This document shows, in pieces, positions 25,651 through 33,343 of a stretch of 64,000 bases of DNA. How positions within the stretch are numbered: the first letter of the stretch is position 1; each line of letters begins with the position of its first letter. The translations under genes and the position numbers were made by a program. The notes below the pieces were generated by a model. That model was not told the origin of the DNA and searched no databases. It saw nothing but the letters and a program-made list of their open reading frames with translations. The DNA is taken from the NCBI GenBank assembly GCA_017460225.1, contig JAFUBM010000019.1:30878-94877 (forward strand), written 5' to 3'. This DNA is from Candidatus Saccharimonadota bacterium. Its GTDB lineage: Bacteria > Patescibacteriota > Saccharimonadia > Saccharimonadales > Saccharimonadaceae.

Positions 25651-27018
25651 TTAGTCATCGGCGTGGGTTTTGTCGAGAGACATAAAGCGCAGGAGCTCGG
25701 GGTGGAAGTAGAGCTCGATTTTGCCGACGGGGCCGTGGCGGTGCTTGGCGATAATCAGCTCGGTAATGTTAGTGGGGACAAAATCTGGCTTGTTCTGATT
25801 ATAATAGTCGACACGGTGGAGGAACATAACGATGTCGGCGTCTTGCTCGATAGAGCCGGACTCACGGAGGTCCGAGAGGACCGGACGCGGGTCGTCGCGG
25901 CCGGTGACGGAACGTGAAAGCTGGGCGAGCGCCACCACCGGGACTTCTAGCTCGCGAGCGAGCTGCTTAAGACCGCGGGAAATCTCCGTAACTTCTTGGA
26001 CACGGTTGCCGGCATAGCGATCGGTCCCCTGGAGAAGCTGAAGGTAATCAACGACAATCATACCAATATCGTGGTCATGGGCGGCGCGGCGGGCCTTGTT
26101 GCGCAGCTCTAGAATAGTCATGGCGGAAGAATCGTCGAGATAAAGCGGGACGGAGTCCATCTCGCCGAGAGCATCGCCGATACGGCCAAAATCTTCGTCC
26201 GTGACGTTGCCGGTGCGGATTTTCCAGTTATCCACGCCGGAGACGTCAGAAATCATACGGTCTACGATCTCGGCGTTGGCCATCTCCATCGAGAAGAAAA
26301 GCACTCCGCGTTGGTTGATCGTGGCGGCATTGTAGGCTAGATTCTCGGCAAAGGTGGTTTTGCCCATGGCCGGGCGAGCACCAATAATGATTAGGTCTCC
26401 CTTTTGGAAGCCGGCGGTGATTTTGTCGAGGTCGCGGAAGCCGGTTTTAAGACCGCGGAGCGCACCTTTGTTGCGATGGAGCTCTTCCATACGGTCAAAA
26501 GCGTCGGCAAGGAGCGATTCGAGCGCGACGTATTCGGTTTTGGTGGTTTTGTCTGAGACTTCAAAGAGGGCTTTTTCTGCATTACCTAAGAGGTCGGGGA
26601 TTTCTGCCCCCTCTTCGTAGGCGGATTCGGCGATATTGGTTCCGGCTTGGATGAGCCGGCGACGGACGGCGCACTTAGTTACAAGGTCTGCATAAGCCTG
26701 AGCGTGAGAAGCGGTGGGGACAAAATTGGTGAGCTCTGTAAGATAGGCTGCCCCGCCGACGGATTTGAGCGCTTTGGCGGCGCGGAGCTCGGCCGTGACG
26801 GTCAAAAGGTCAATCGGGCGGTGGTGTTGATAAAGCGAGACAAAGGCGGCAAAAATCTTCTCATGGCGCTGGTCGTAAAAATCTTTGGCTTTGACAATTT
26901 CTAGGACATCCGGAAAAGCGGCGTCGGAGAGCAGCAGCGCTCCGAGCAAGGACTTCTCCGCGACTAGATCTTGGGGCGGGACGCGGCCAGAACTGGCGTT
27001 AGAAGGGGACTCCTCCAT
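25651..27018 (-). CDS. dnaB: Replicative DNA helicase DnaB
   Basis: The 455-residue protein has the N-terminal helical domain (VAEKSLLGALLLSDAAFPDV), then the RecA-like motor with Walker A GARPAMGKTTFAEN near 210, Walker B MIVVDYLQLL near 316 and SDLRESGSIEQDADIVMFLH. It unwinds DNA at the fork as a hexamer. Its start lies inside the 3' end of dnaX (20-base overlap), so the two replication proteins are probably translationally coupled. Confidence 0.97.
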   Translation of the reverse strand: MEESPSNASSGRVPPQDLVAEKSLLGALLLSDAAFPDVLEIVKAKDFYDQRHEKIFAAFVSLYQHHRPIDLLTVTAELRAAKALKSVGGAAYLTELTNFVPTASHAQAYADLVTKCAVRRRLIQAGTNIAESAYEEGAEIPDLLGNAEKALFEVSDKTTKTEYVALESLLADAFDRMEELHRNKGALRGLKTGFRDLDKITAGFQKGDLIIIGARPAMGKTTFAENLAYNAATINQRGVLFFSMEMANAEIVDRMISDVSGVDNWKIRTGNVTDEDFGRIGDALGEMDSVPLYLDDSSAMTILELRNKARRAAHDHDIGMIVVDYLQLLQGTDRYAGNRVQEVTEISRGLKQLARELEVPVVALAQLSRSVTGRDDPRPVLSDLRESGSIEQDADIVMFLHRVDYYNQNKPDFVPTNITELIIAKHRHGPVGKIELYFHPELLRFMSLDKTHADD

Positions 27019-28426
27019 CTTGGTTAGTGTTTACCTCCGTTACATTACCCATTATATCAGAAATTGCCTGGATTTCTGGCGATTTTTCTACGGGAGCGTC
27101 AGCGGGGCTGTGGATAACGAAGGGTTTGGCGAAATAAGCTCGCAATAGCTCTTGGTTGTTCTCGCGAGACAGAATCAGCTTGGTGACGTTTTGCTTTGGG
27201 TAAATATGGATAGCGTCGGGGGATTCTTGGATGGTGCATTTGGCGAGCTGCTGTTGTAATGCAGAGGTAAGCGTGGTTCCGGCTTTGGGGCTTGCGGTCG
27301 GCAGATTCTTCCTCGCTAGGGAAAATTCAGTCGGATTTTCAGCGTCGTTCAGGCGGTCTGCGGGCAAAGCCGTTCGGGTAGCACCGGCCACGTTTTGCCC
27401 TTGACCGTTCTCTCCGCTAAAAATCCGTGAATTTTCTTTAGTCGCTTCGGAAGAACTGGCCGACCCGCGCCATAAGCCGGAACTGTTTTCTGACTTAAGG
27501 TCTGATAGGAGCGCGACGAGGAGTTTGGCTTCTGGGAAGGGGGCGGAGACGGAGGGAAGCTTTTCTAGGAGCGGGAGGAGCGCGGGCGAGGGAGCGGAGA
27601 TGATTTTGGCAATCAAAGCTTCCGCGAGAGACTCGGGCTTTAGACCCTCGGAGAGAAGAGATTTGAGAGTGGAAGTTAGAGCCGTAGCGTTGCCGGAGGC
27701 GTAGGCGGAGAGTAAGTCGGAGACTGTGGAGTCGAGCGGAAGACCGAGGAGATTAGCGATGGTAGACTCGGAGAGCTCGGATTTGCCATCGGAGACGGTG
27801 GAGATTTGGTCGAGGAGAGAGAGTGTGTCGCGGAAAGAACCCCCGCCGCGGGAGATGATAACCCGGAGCGCGGAATCAGAGATTTTAATTTTTTCTGCAT
27901 CGCAGATGGAGCGGAGGTGAGAGAACATCGTCTCGGCGCTAGCGAGACGGAAGCGGAAGACTTGGGAGCGGGAAGTGATAGTGACCGGGACTTTTTCAAG
28001 ATCTGTCGTGGCGAGAATAAAGACTACGTGCGCTGGCGGCTCTTCGAGCGTCTTAAGCAGGGCGTTGAACGCGGGCTTGGAAAGCATATGGACTTCGTCG
28101 ATGATGTAAACCTTGTACTTCCCTTCTGAGGGAGCAATCAGCGCTTTTTCTCGGAGGTCGCGAATGTTGTCCACTCCGGTATTGCTGGCCGCGTCAATCT
28201 CGATAATGTCGAGATAAGAATCCTCCAGCTCGTAGGGGAAACCGTTGAGCTCGTGCGCAAGAATCCGGGCAACGGAGGTCTTACCGCAACCGCGCGGGCC
28301 GGTAAAGAGATAAGAGTGCGACAGCTTGCCGGACTTGAGAGCGGCAGAAAGCGGCTCGGTAACCTGGGGTTGACCGATAACTTCCGCGAGGGAGCGGGGG
28401 CGATATTTGCGATAGAGAGCGAGCAT
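26999..28426 (-). CDS. dnaX: DNA polymerase III gamma/tau subunit, with palindromic insert
   Basis: DnaX is the clamp-loader ATPase. The 475-residue protein has Walker A TGPRGCGKTS near 43, IIDEVHMLSKPAFNALLKTL near 108 and the sensor TSRSQVFRF. The zinc module normally between Walker A and IEIDAASN is replaced by the short AHELNGFPYELEDSYLD with no cysteine. Residues about 324-379 (SSEATKENSRIFSGENG and on to LARKNLPTASPKAG) are encoded by a palindromic repeat shared with the ftsE-prfB gap (see 27290-27455). The C-terminal part (ESPDAIHIYPKQN...) follows the insert. Confidence 0.93.
   Translation of the reverse strand: MLALYRKYRPRSLAEVIGQPQVTEPLSAALKSGKLSHSYLFTGPRGCGKTSVARILAHELNGFPYELEDSYLDIIEIDAASNTGVDNIRDLREKALIAPSEGKYKVYIIDEVHMLSKPAFNALLKTLEEPPAHVVFILATTDLEKVPVTITSRSQVFRFRLASAETMFSHLRSICDAEKIKISDSALRVIISRGGGSFRDTLSLLDQISTVSDGKSELSESTIANLLGLPLDSTVSDLLSAYASGNATALTSTLKSLLSEGLKPESLAEALIAKIISAPSPALLPLLEKLPSVSAPFPEAKLLVALLSDLKSENSSGLWRGSASSSEATKENSRIFSGENGQGQNVAGATRTALPADRLNDAENPTEFSLARKNLPTASPKAGTTLTSALQQQLAKCTIQESPDAIHIYPKQNVTKLILSRENNQELLRAYFAKPFVIHSPADAPVEKSPEIQAISDIMGNVTEVNTNQDGGVPF
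27290..27455. repeat. Palindromic repeat inside dnaX (element 3)
   Basis: 27364-27398 is identical over 35 bases to 286-320 in element 1, and 27419-27448 matches 341-370 at 29 of 30 positions; 27313-27326 equals 235-248. Left (ttcttcctcgctagggaaaa) and right (ttttctttagtcgcttcgga) arms pair imperfectly, with an inner gggcaaa/ttttgccc stem. The insert keeps the dnaX frame open. It lacks the outermost arms and the GC-rich head hairpin of element 1. Confidence 0.9.
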
Positions 28427-28944
28427 TATAGAGCGGCTTCAACGGCAGCCCATTGGGCGTCGGCGTTGTTGGCAGGGATGATGACGGAGACTTGGGAGCC
28501 TTCTTTGAGGTGGAAATAGGTGACGGAAGCGTAAAGAATCTCATACTCACGGCCAGAGACCTCGACGTAATATTTGTCGTCGTGGTGGACGAGGGTGCCG
28601 ATAACGGTCTTGCGCTCAACCGGGCCGATTTGTTTATAGAGGAACTTGCCATCGGGGGTAATCGTCAGCTTCATGAGGTCTCCCTCGACGAGCTTGGACT
28701 TAGAAGCGTAGTTGGCGGGGACGGGGTAATTCTTGCCATCGGGACCAATCATAATCGAGCCGTCGAAGACGCCTTCGATAATCTTCCCGTCTGGGTCAGA
28801 GACGACGGTATCGCGAGGAGCGGTGATGATATCGCCATCACCAAGGACAGAGTTCAAAAGTTCCTTAGCGGCAGCTAAGTTTGTCTCGGCGTCTTGGATA
28901 AGAGCACGGAGACGCTTGATTTGTTTTTCTGGTAGTTCAGACAT
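28426..28944 (-). CDS. Conserved hypothetical protein upstream of dnaX (172 aa)
   Basis: The protein begins with a coiled-coil-like helix (MSELPEKQIKRLRALIQDAE to about residue 38) and continues as a beta-rich region with DGKIIEGVFDGSIMIGPDG, KLVEGDLMKLTITPDGKF and a last segment SQVSVIIPANNADAQW. I do not recognise a named family; the pattern suggests an OB- or barrel-like fold. ATG at 28944 is used (a GTG one codon earlier is possible). A TATAAT box lies near 28990. It overlaps the dnaX start by one base, so a role linked to replication or its expression is possible. Confidence 0.75.
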   Translation of the reverse strand: MSELPEKQIKRLRALIQDAETNLAAAKELLNSVLGDGDIITAPRDTVVSDPDGKIIEGVFDGSIMIGPDGKNYPVPANYASKSKLVEGDLMKLTITPDGKFLYKQIGPVERKTVIGTLVHHDDKYYVEVSGREYEILYASVTYFHLKEGSQVSVIIPANNADAQWAAVEAAL

Positions 28945-29093
28945 CACCTCGCATCCTGTCTATTTTTGTTATAGTACTGATATTATATTATACCGCGCTG
29001 GCGTTTATGTCAAGGAAGATTTGGAAAAGTTTTCCACGAAAAAATATGGGGTGAGTGAAAAAATGTTGTATTTTTGACAAAAGGGAGTAGACC

Positions 29094-29123
29094 AAAAAGT
29101 CCCCTCTAGGCAGAGGGGACTTT
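29094..29123 (-). terminator. Terminator after rplL
   Basis: Stem aagtcccctct/agaggggactt with a T-run on the minus strand, about 30 bases after the rplL stop. Confidence 0.9.
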
Positions 29124-29155
29124 GGACAATTCGCAGATGGTTGATATAGACTAAA

Positions 29156-29533
29156 CTAGGCGAGTTCGACGGTAGCGCCAGCTTCCTCGAGAGATTTCTT
29201 GAGGGCTTCGGCTTCGTCTTTCTTAACTTTTTCTTTGACGGTAGCAGGAGCGCCATCGACGATAGCCTTGGCTTCGCCAAGACCGAGACCGGTAGCTTCC
29301 TTGACAGCTTTGATGACGGCAATCTTCTGAGCGCCGGCGTCTTTCAGGACGACGTCGAATTCGGACTTACCTTCATCGGCAGCAGCGGCACCTTCAGCAG
29401 GAGCAGCAGCGACAGCAACGGCGGCCGCAGCCGGCTCGATGCCATATTCGTCTTTTAGGGTGTTCTTGAGTTCGTTGACTTCGAGAACGGTGAGGTTGAC
29501 GAGTTCCTCAGCGAGTTTCTTAATATCAGCCAT
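29156..29533 (-). CDS. rplL: 50S ribosomal protein L7/L12
   Basis: The 125-residue stalk protein has an N-terminal dimer domain ([20 protein letters not shown]), an Ala-rich hinge ([24 protein letters not shown]) and the C-terminal factor-binding domain with [20 protein letters not shown] and GATVELA at the end. It recruits translation GTPases. It follows rplJ by 13 bases with an AAGGAAC-type site. Confidence 0.98.
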   Translation of the reverse strand: MADIKKLAEELVNLTVLEVNELKNTLKDEYGIEPAAAAVAVAAAPAEGAAAADEGKSEFDVVLKDAGAQKIAVIKAVKEATGLGLGEAKAIVDGAPATVKEKVKKDEAEALKKSLEEAGATVELA

Positions 29534-29546
29534 GATAGTTCCTTTC

Positions 29547-30062
29547 TTATTTATTTTCCAGGCCGGAGATAATTCCAGACAAGGAGTTTGCAGTTGCTGA
29601 AACGACGTCGTTTATCGGCGAGAGCAAGGTTGCGACAACCTGGGCAATCATCTCGTTCTTGGACGGCATCGAGGCGAGCGCCTTGACTTCGTCTTCGGAA
29701 AGAGCGGCACCGAGGTCGGAGAAGCCGCCCGCGAGGGCGAGGGCTTCGTGGTCCTTGGCAAAGGTCGCAAGGACCTTGGCCGGCATGACTTCGTCGGAAT
29801 CCGAGACCGCATAGAGGAGTTGGCCGGTGAGACCGGTCGTGTCCGTGTCTTTATAGACGGCGATTTCGTTCATCGCGACGCGAACGAGGCGGTTTTTGAC
29901 GACTTTGATTTTTACTCCCGCTTCACGGGCGGCTTTGCGGAGCTCTTGGAGCTCGGCAACGGTCAAACCTTGGTAGCGAGCGTAGACGGTCGCCTTGGCG
30001 CTCGAAAGCAGTTCAGTCAAATCAGCAACTAAAGTGGATTTTTTATCCTTTGAGATAGCCAT
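29547..30062 (-). CDS. rplJ: 50S ribosomal protein L10
   Basis: The 171-residue protein ([40 protein letters not shown]) anchors the L7/L12 stalk; the C-terminal helix binding L12 is present. It is preceded by an L10 leader RNA (30105-30210) that normally binds the L10-L12 complex and represses translation, so feedback control is expected. Confidence 0.97.
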   Translation of the reverse strand: MAISKDKKSTLVADLTELLSSAKATVYARYQGLTVAELQELRKAAREAGVKIKVVKNRLVRVAMNEIAVYKDTDTTGLTGQLLYAVSDSDEVMPAKVLATFAKDHEALALAGGFSDLGAALSEDEVKALASMPSKNEMIAQVVATLLSPINDVVSATANSLSGIISGLENK

Positions 30063-30104
30063 TTTAGTTTCCTTTTTAATTAAATCTGCGAATTGTTAAA
30101 CACC

Positions 30105-30210
30105 GTTACCAACTCGTAAAAAGAGAAAGATTTCCTCGGCGACGTGGGGGTTTAAGGAGACTGGCCCGACGCGATGGCCGGACGACGCTCCCGTCGCTGT
30201 CTTTGGTAAC
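30105..30210 (-). promoter_or_regulatory. L10 leader (ribosomal protein autoregulatory RNA)
   Basis: On the minus strand the leader opens with gttaccaaagacagc, has a GC-rich hairpin (gacgggagcgtc), the conserved gccgaggaaa and closes with ggtaac pairing to gttacc. These match the known L10 leader consensus. It lies between the rplJ promoter and the rplJ start. Confidence 0.85.
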
Positions 30211-30217
30211 TTGAAAC

Positions 30218-30246
30218 ATTGTAGCAGATTATGGTAAAATTGTAAA
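30218..30246 (-). promoter_or_regulatory. rplJ-rplL promoter, overlapping the rlmH promoter
   Basis: Minus strand TTTACA (241-246), 17-base spacer ending TGC, TACAAT (218-223). The rlmH -10 (TAAAAT, 30235-30240, plus strand) lies inside this spacer, so the two polymerases would compete for the same DNA. Confidence 0.7.
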
Positions 30247-30248
30247 GT

Positions 30249-30680
30249 ATGATTACTATTATTGCTGGGGGTAAAAAACACTCGGGGGAATACGGCTGGA
30301 TCATTAAGGATTATCAGAAGCGGTGTCGGAAGCCGTTTGACTACGAGTTTAAGTTTTATGAGGGGGAGAAGCTGGACGATTATTTGAGCGTCTGGCCGTT
30401 TAAGGGGGACCAGTTTGTGATCCTCTGCGATGAGCGGGGCGAAAACATTTCTTCGCCGGAGTTTGCGGAGCTACTAGAAACGCAGTTTAACGGCAGCCGA
30501 GAAGTCGTGATCATTATCGGCGGAGCGTATGGCGTGGCGCCGGAGGTGCGCGAGAAGGCAAACTTTGTTTGGAGCTTCTCAAAGCTGGTGATGCCGCATA
30601 TGATTGCAAGGTTGGTGGTGGCGGAGCAGATATATCGGGCGCAGGAGATTAGCCACGGCTCGCACTACCATCATGAGTAG
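30249..30680 (+). CDS. rlmH: 23S rRNA pseudouridine-1915 N3-methyltransferase
   Basis: The 143-residue SPOUT methyltransferase (MITIIAGGKKHSGEYGWIIK) has VIIIGGAYGVAPEVREKA and the family C-terminus SHGSHYHHE. RlmH methylates a pseudouridine in helix 69 of 23S rRNA in the assembled ribosome. The ATG lies 8 bases after TAAAAT, so translation is probably leaderless. The gene is divergent from rplJ-rplL and its 3' end borders palindromic element 4. Confidence 0.95.
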   Translation: MITIIAGGKKHSGEYGWIIKDYQKRCRKPFDYEFKFYEGEKLDDYLSVWPFKGDQFVILCDERGENISSPEFAELLETQFNGSREVVIIIGGAYGVAPEVREKANFVWSFSKLVMPHMIARLVVAEQIYRAQEISHGSHYHHE

Positions 30681-30839
30681 AATGGTTTAATTTTTGGGGC
30701 TTGCGGTCGGAAGTTCCTTTTGGGGGCCGGCCTCCTTCGCGCCCGTCGTTACGGGGCTCCGGGGCCTTAATCCTCGGTCGTAACCTCCGGACACCCCCAA
30801 AACGAACCTTCCTCCCCGCCGCCTAAAAATTAAACTGTT
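30681..30839. repeat. Long imperfect palindrome between rlmH and dus (element 4)
   Basis: Outer arms aatggtttaattttt (30681-30695) and aaaaattaaactgtt (30825-30839) are almost exact reverse complements. Inner arms ggaagttccttttgggggccgg (30709) and ccggacacccccaaaacgaa (30787) pair as well. The end motifs resemble those of elements 1 and 2. ggggcttgcggtcgg (30696-30710) is also found at the left edge of the dnaX insert (about 27288-27303). The right arm overlaps the dus stop codon. No gene is seen. Confidence 0.85.
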
Positions 30840-31777
30840 TTTAAGATTGTTTTAACTTCCGCAATGTTTTTACATTCCATCATTTTGGCGCGTAAGTCTG
30901 AGGCGCCGGGGAAGTCGCGGACGTAAATCTTGAAATAATGTTTGAGCGGCTCGAAAGATTTGCCTGAGTTATATTTAGCGTAGAGATCGAGATGAAGCTT
31001 GAGCAGAGCGAGGAGCTCGGAGCGGGAGGGCTGGTGGTTGTCCTGCGCAAAGCAGTAAGGATTCTCAAAGATACCACGGCCAATCATAAAGCCATCGAGC
31101 TCGGGATATTTTTCGTAGAGCTGGAGCGCGACGGTGCGGTCTTTGATGTCGCCGTTGATGAGGAGCTTGGTCTCGGGGGAGTACTCGGCGCGGAGCTGGA
31201 GAATCTCCGGGATGAGTTCGTAGTGCGCCGGGACTTTGGACATCTCTTTGCGAGTGCGGAGATGGACGGTGAGCGCGGCGGGATGTTCTTTGAGGATGGT
31301 AGGAAGCCAAGTCTGATATTCATCAACGAAGGAGAAGCCAAGGCGGGTTTTGACCGAGACAGGAAGTCCGTTGGAGCTGGCTACGGCGTTGCGATAGCAG
31401 GCTACGGCGAGGTCTGGCGTCTTAATCATAGCGGCGCCGCCACCGGCTTTGTTGACATGTTTGTCGGGGCAACCAAAGTTGAGGTCGATACCGGCAAAGC
31501 CGAGATTTTTCAGCGCGGCGGCGAGCTCCGAAAAATGGTCGGGGTTTTTGCCCCAAATTTGAGCGATAATCGGAGTGTCCGTGGGGGTGATTTTGAGGCG
31601 GTCGAGCGCATCGTGACGACCTTTTTCGCTAGCAAAGGAGGAGACGTTGGTAAACTCCGTGAAAAAGAGATCCGGACGGGCAGCGGAGGCAACGACGGCA
31701 CGAAAGGCCGCGTCGGTGACGCCTTCCATCGGGGCGAGGGCGAGGATAGGTTTTTGCAGCTCTTGCCAGATGTTCAT
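30830..31777 (-). CDS. dus: tRNA-dihydrouridine synthase
   Basis: The 315-residue FMN enzyme reduces uridines in tRNA D loops. Motifs: LALAPMEGVTDAAFRA at the start, GIDLNFGCPDKHVNKAGGGA with the catalytic cysteine near 100, VKTRLGFS and GFMIGRGIFENPYCF. It has its own TATAAT about 8 bases before the ATG. The last codons and stop are formed by the right arm of palindromic element 4. Confidence 0.95.
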   Translation of the reverse strand: MNIWQELQKPILALAPMEGVTDAAFRAVVASAARPDLFFTEFTNVSSFASEKGRHDALDRLKITPTDTPIIAQIWGKNPDHFSELAAALKNLGFAGIDLNFGCPDKHVNKAGGGAAMIKTPDLAVACYRNAVASSNGLPVSVKTRLGFSFVDEYQTWLPTILKEHPAALTVHLRTRKEMSKVPAHYELIPEILQLRAEYSPETKLLINGDIKDRTVALQLYEKYPELDGFMIGRGIFENPYCFAQDNHQPSRSELLALLKLHLDLYAKYNSGKSFEPLKHYFKIYVRDFPGASDLRAKMMECKNIAEVKTILKTV

Positions 31778-31817
31778 AATATGTTATTATAACACAAAAA
31801 TGGAGTATCTTGGGTGT

Positions 31818-32165
31818 CTAATTAAGGACTAGTTTGCCGACAAGAAAATGGATTACGCAAAATGAGAATGTTATGAAAAAGAATAAAATGTTCTCTTTAG
31901 ATATTTTTTGATGGAGGATGTTTTTTGCGATTATAAAAGTGCTCATTATGGACAAATAGAAAAACGAAATCGTATCGATGCTTATGTAGATTAATGTTTT
32001 TGAAAAAAGTGTCGGATTGAGGATTTCTTCTGGCGAACCGGACATTTGGCATAAGAATTTGATATGTGGGTAAATAATCTCTATAATTATTATTGCAATA
32101 GCAAGAGTCAATAGCGAGATGATAAGCAGTTGTTTTTGTGTGTATTTTTTTGTTTTGGGTCTCAT
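31818..32165 (-). CDS. Small AT-rich membrane protein (115 aa)
   Basis: The protein (MRPKTKKYTQKQLLIISLLT) has three hydrophobic segments, about 13-33, 53-78 and 92-112, with a basic N-terminus. No family is recognised. The coding region is much richer in A and T than its neighbours, suggesting recent acquisition. It lies downstream of no visible operon partner and divergent from the secreted protein at 32304. Confidence 0.6.
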   Translation of the reverse strand: MRPKTKKYTQKQLLIISLLTLAIAIIIIEIIYPHIKFLCQMSGSPEEILNPTLFSKTLIYISIDTISFFYLSIMSTFIIAKNILHQKISKENILFFFITFSFCVIHFLVGKLVLN

Positions 32166-32229
32166 GATTTTATTTTAATAAATATAGATATGAATGTCAA
32201 CGTGGCGGTATGTATTTTGTGTAATTTTA

Positions 32230-32258
32230 TTGCATAAAAGTAAAATGTATGTTATAAT
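32230..32258 (+). promoter_or_regulatory. Promoter of the secreted 131-aa protein
   Basis: TTGCAT (230-235), 17-base spacer, TATAAT (253-258). A GGAGG site at about 32289-32293 follows, so this mRNA has a normal 5' leader of about 40 bases, unlike most promoters here. Confidence 0.75.
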
Positions 32259-32303
32259 TTGGTGGTCGCAGAGGATTTCTAAGAAATAGGAGGTATAAAT
32301 GAA

Positions 32304-32699
32304 ATGAAAATCAATGCGAAGAAATTTATTTTTGTCGTGGCTATCGTGTTAGTGGTTGCCATTGCGTTGCAGGCTGTAGCTTTTGCCGCCACGGAGTCCA
32401 ATGTTACGATTAATGGTATTTATACTGACGTAACTACTGCTGGAGCTGGACAACATCGTTATATAACTTGTTCCGTAGCAAATCCGTATGGTGGTCAAGT
32501 AACCGATGTAAGAATGCTTGGAGCGAGTGGCAATATCGTTTGGGAGGAAGAGGGCGCCATTGCTAATAATGGCACTCGTACATTTGAATGTGGTTCCAAT
32601 GTCTATAAGATACAGATGAAAGTGAGAGGCGTCACTCTTGTGGGAATAATCGCTAATAAAATAGCTTCTGTAAGTATTATAAGCGTAAACTATTCGTAA
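32304..32699 (+). CDS. Secreted protein of unknown function (131 aa)
   Basis: A clear signal peptide (KKFIFVVAIVLVVAIALQAV, cleavage after AFA near residue 28) precedes a small Thr/Gly/Asn-rich beta domain with two cysteines (TCSVANPYG and FECGSN). It may be an exported bacteriocin-like or surface factor, but no family is recognised. GGAGG precedes two ATGs: the first (32299) gives only Met-Lys-stop, overlapping the real start by ATGA-type geometry; the long frame starts at 32304. AT-rich base use differs from the flanking core genes. Confidence 0.75.
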   Translation: MKINAKKFIFVVAIVLVVAIALQAVAFAATESNVTINGIYTDVTTAGAGQHRYITCSVANPYGGQVTDVRMLGASGNIVWEEEGAIANNGTRTFECGSNVYKIQMKVRGVTLVGIIANKIASVSIISVNYS

Positions 32700-32781
32700 T
32701 GTTTTATCTGTGATTAAAATCTTAATTCTGCGAACCGGATTGTTATTATGCATCGGTTAGATTATCTGCGACAAAAAAATT

Positions 32782-32809
32782 AATCCCCGCCACGAGCGGG
32801 GATTTTTTA
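32782..32809 (+). terminator. Terminator after the secreted protein gene
   Basis: Stem aatccccgc/gcggggatt followed by six T on the plus strand, about 85 bases after the stop and just before the MazF-like gene promoter (TATAAT near 32821). Confidence 0.85.
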
Positions 32810-32849
32810 TTGGCCGTATGGTATAATAGAATAAGAAATTTGGAGGGAC

Positions 32850-33245
32850 ATGGAAGAAAAAAAGAAACTGTTTTGCGATTGGAATAGCGTAAAAACGAAC
32901 CTTGATCTAAATGGGCGACAGCCAAATCCAGCGCAGGGTGAGATTTGGTGGGCTGGCGTAGGGTTGAACATTGGCACGGAGATGAATGGTAAGAGTCGAA
33001 CTTTTGCGAGGCCGGTTTTGGTCTATAAAAAATTGAGTAGGTACAATTTTATGGCAATCCCGCTTACTTCGCAGAAGCATGAGGGCTCTTGGTATGTGAG
33101 CTTCAGGCAAAACGGCGTGGATGAGGTTGCTATTGTTGGACAGGCTAAGGTGATGAGCGTAAAGAGGTTATATGCAAGAATTGGAAAAATTGACGAGATG
33201 GACTATAAGAGGATAAGGGAGGCTTTTCTGGAGTTGTATTCGTAA
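32850..33245 (+). CDS. MazF/PemK-like endoribonuclease toxin family protein, no visible antitoxin
   Basis: The 131-residue protein has the PemK/MazF pattern: GEIWWAGVGLNIGTEMNGK near 31, RPVLVYKKLSRYNFMAIPLT near 52 and IVGQAKVMSVKRLYARIGKI. MazF toxins cut mRNA at short sequences. A GGAGGG site precedes the ATG and a TATAAT lies at about 32821. No antitoxin-like ORF lies on either side, so it may be solitary, repurposed, or paired with a distant gene. Base composition is AT-rich like the other islet genes. Confidence 0.8.
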   Translation: MEEKKKLFCDWNSVKTNLDLNGRQPNPAQGEIWWAGVGLNIGTEMNGKSRTFARPVLVYKKLSRYNFMAIPLTSQKHEGSWYVSFRQNGVDEVAIVGQAKVMSVKRLYARIGKIDEMDYKRIREAFLELYS

Positions 33246-33343
33246 AAAATGTTCCCCTTTCTTGCGAAAGGGGTCGGTCGAGAAATCCTCGAATATGGTT
33301 AAATTGTATCAAACTTATGAAAAAATGTCAAGAGGAGGTGAAA

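Noticed and set aside
30835..30855. A further TTTTAAG-like direct repeat (tttttaagattgttttaac)
   Set aside because: It lies in the dus coding end and in palindromic element 4, has a different period and ends in AAC; no promoter is near.
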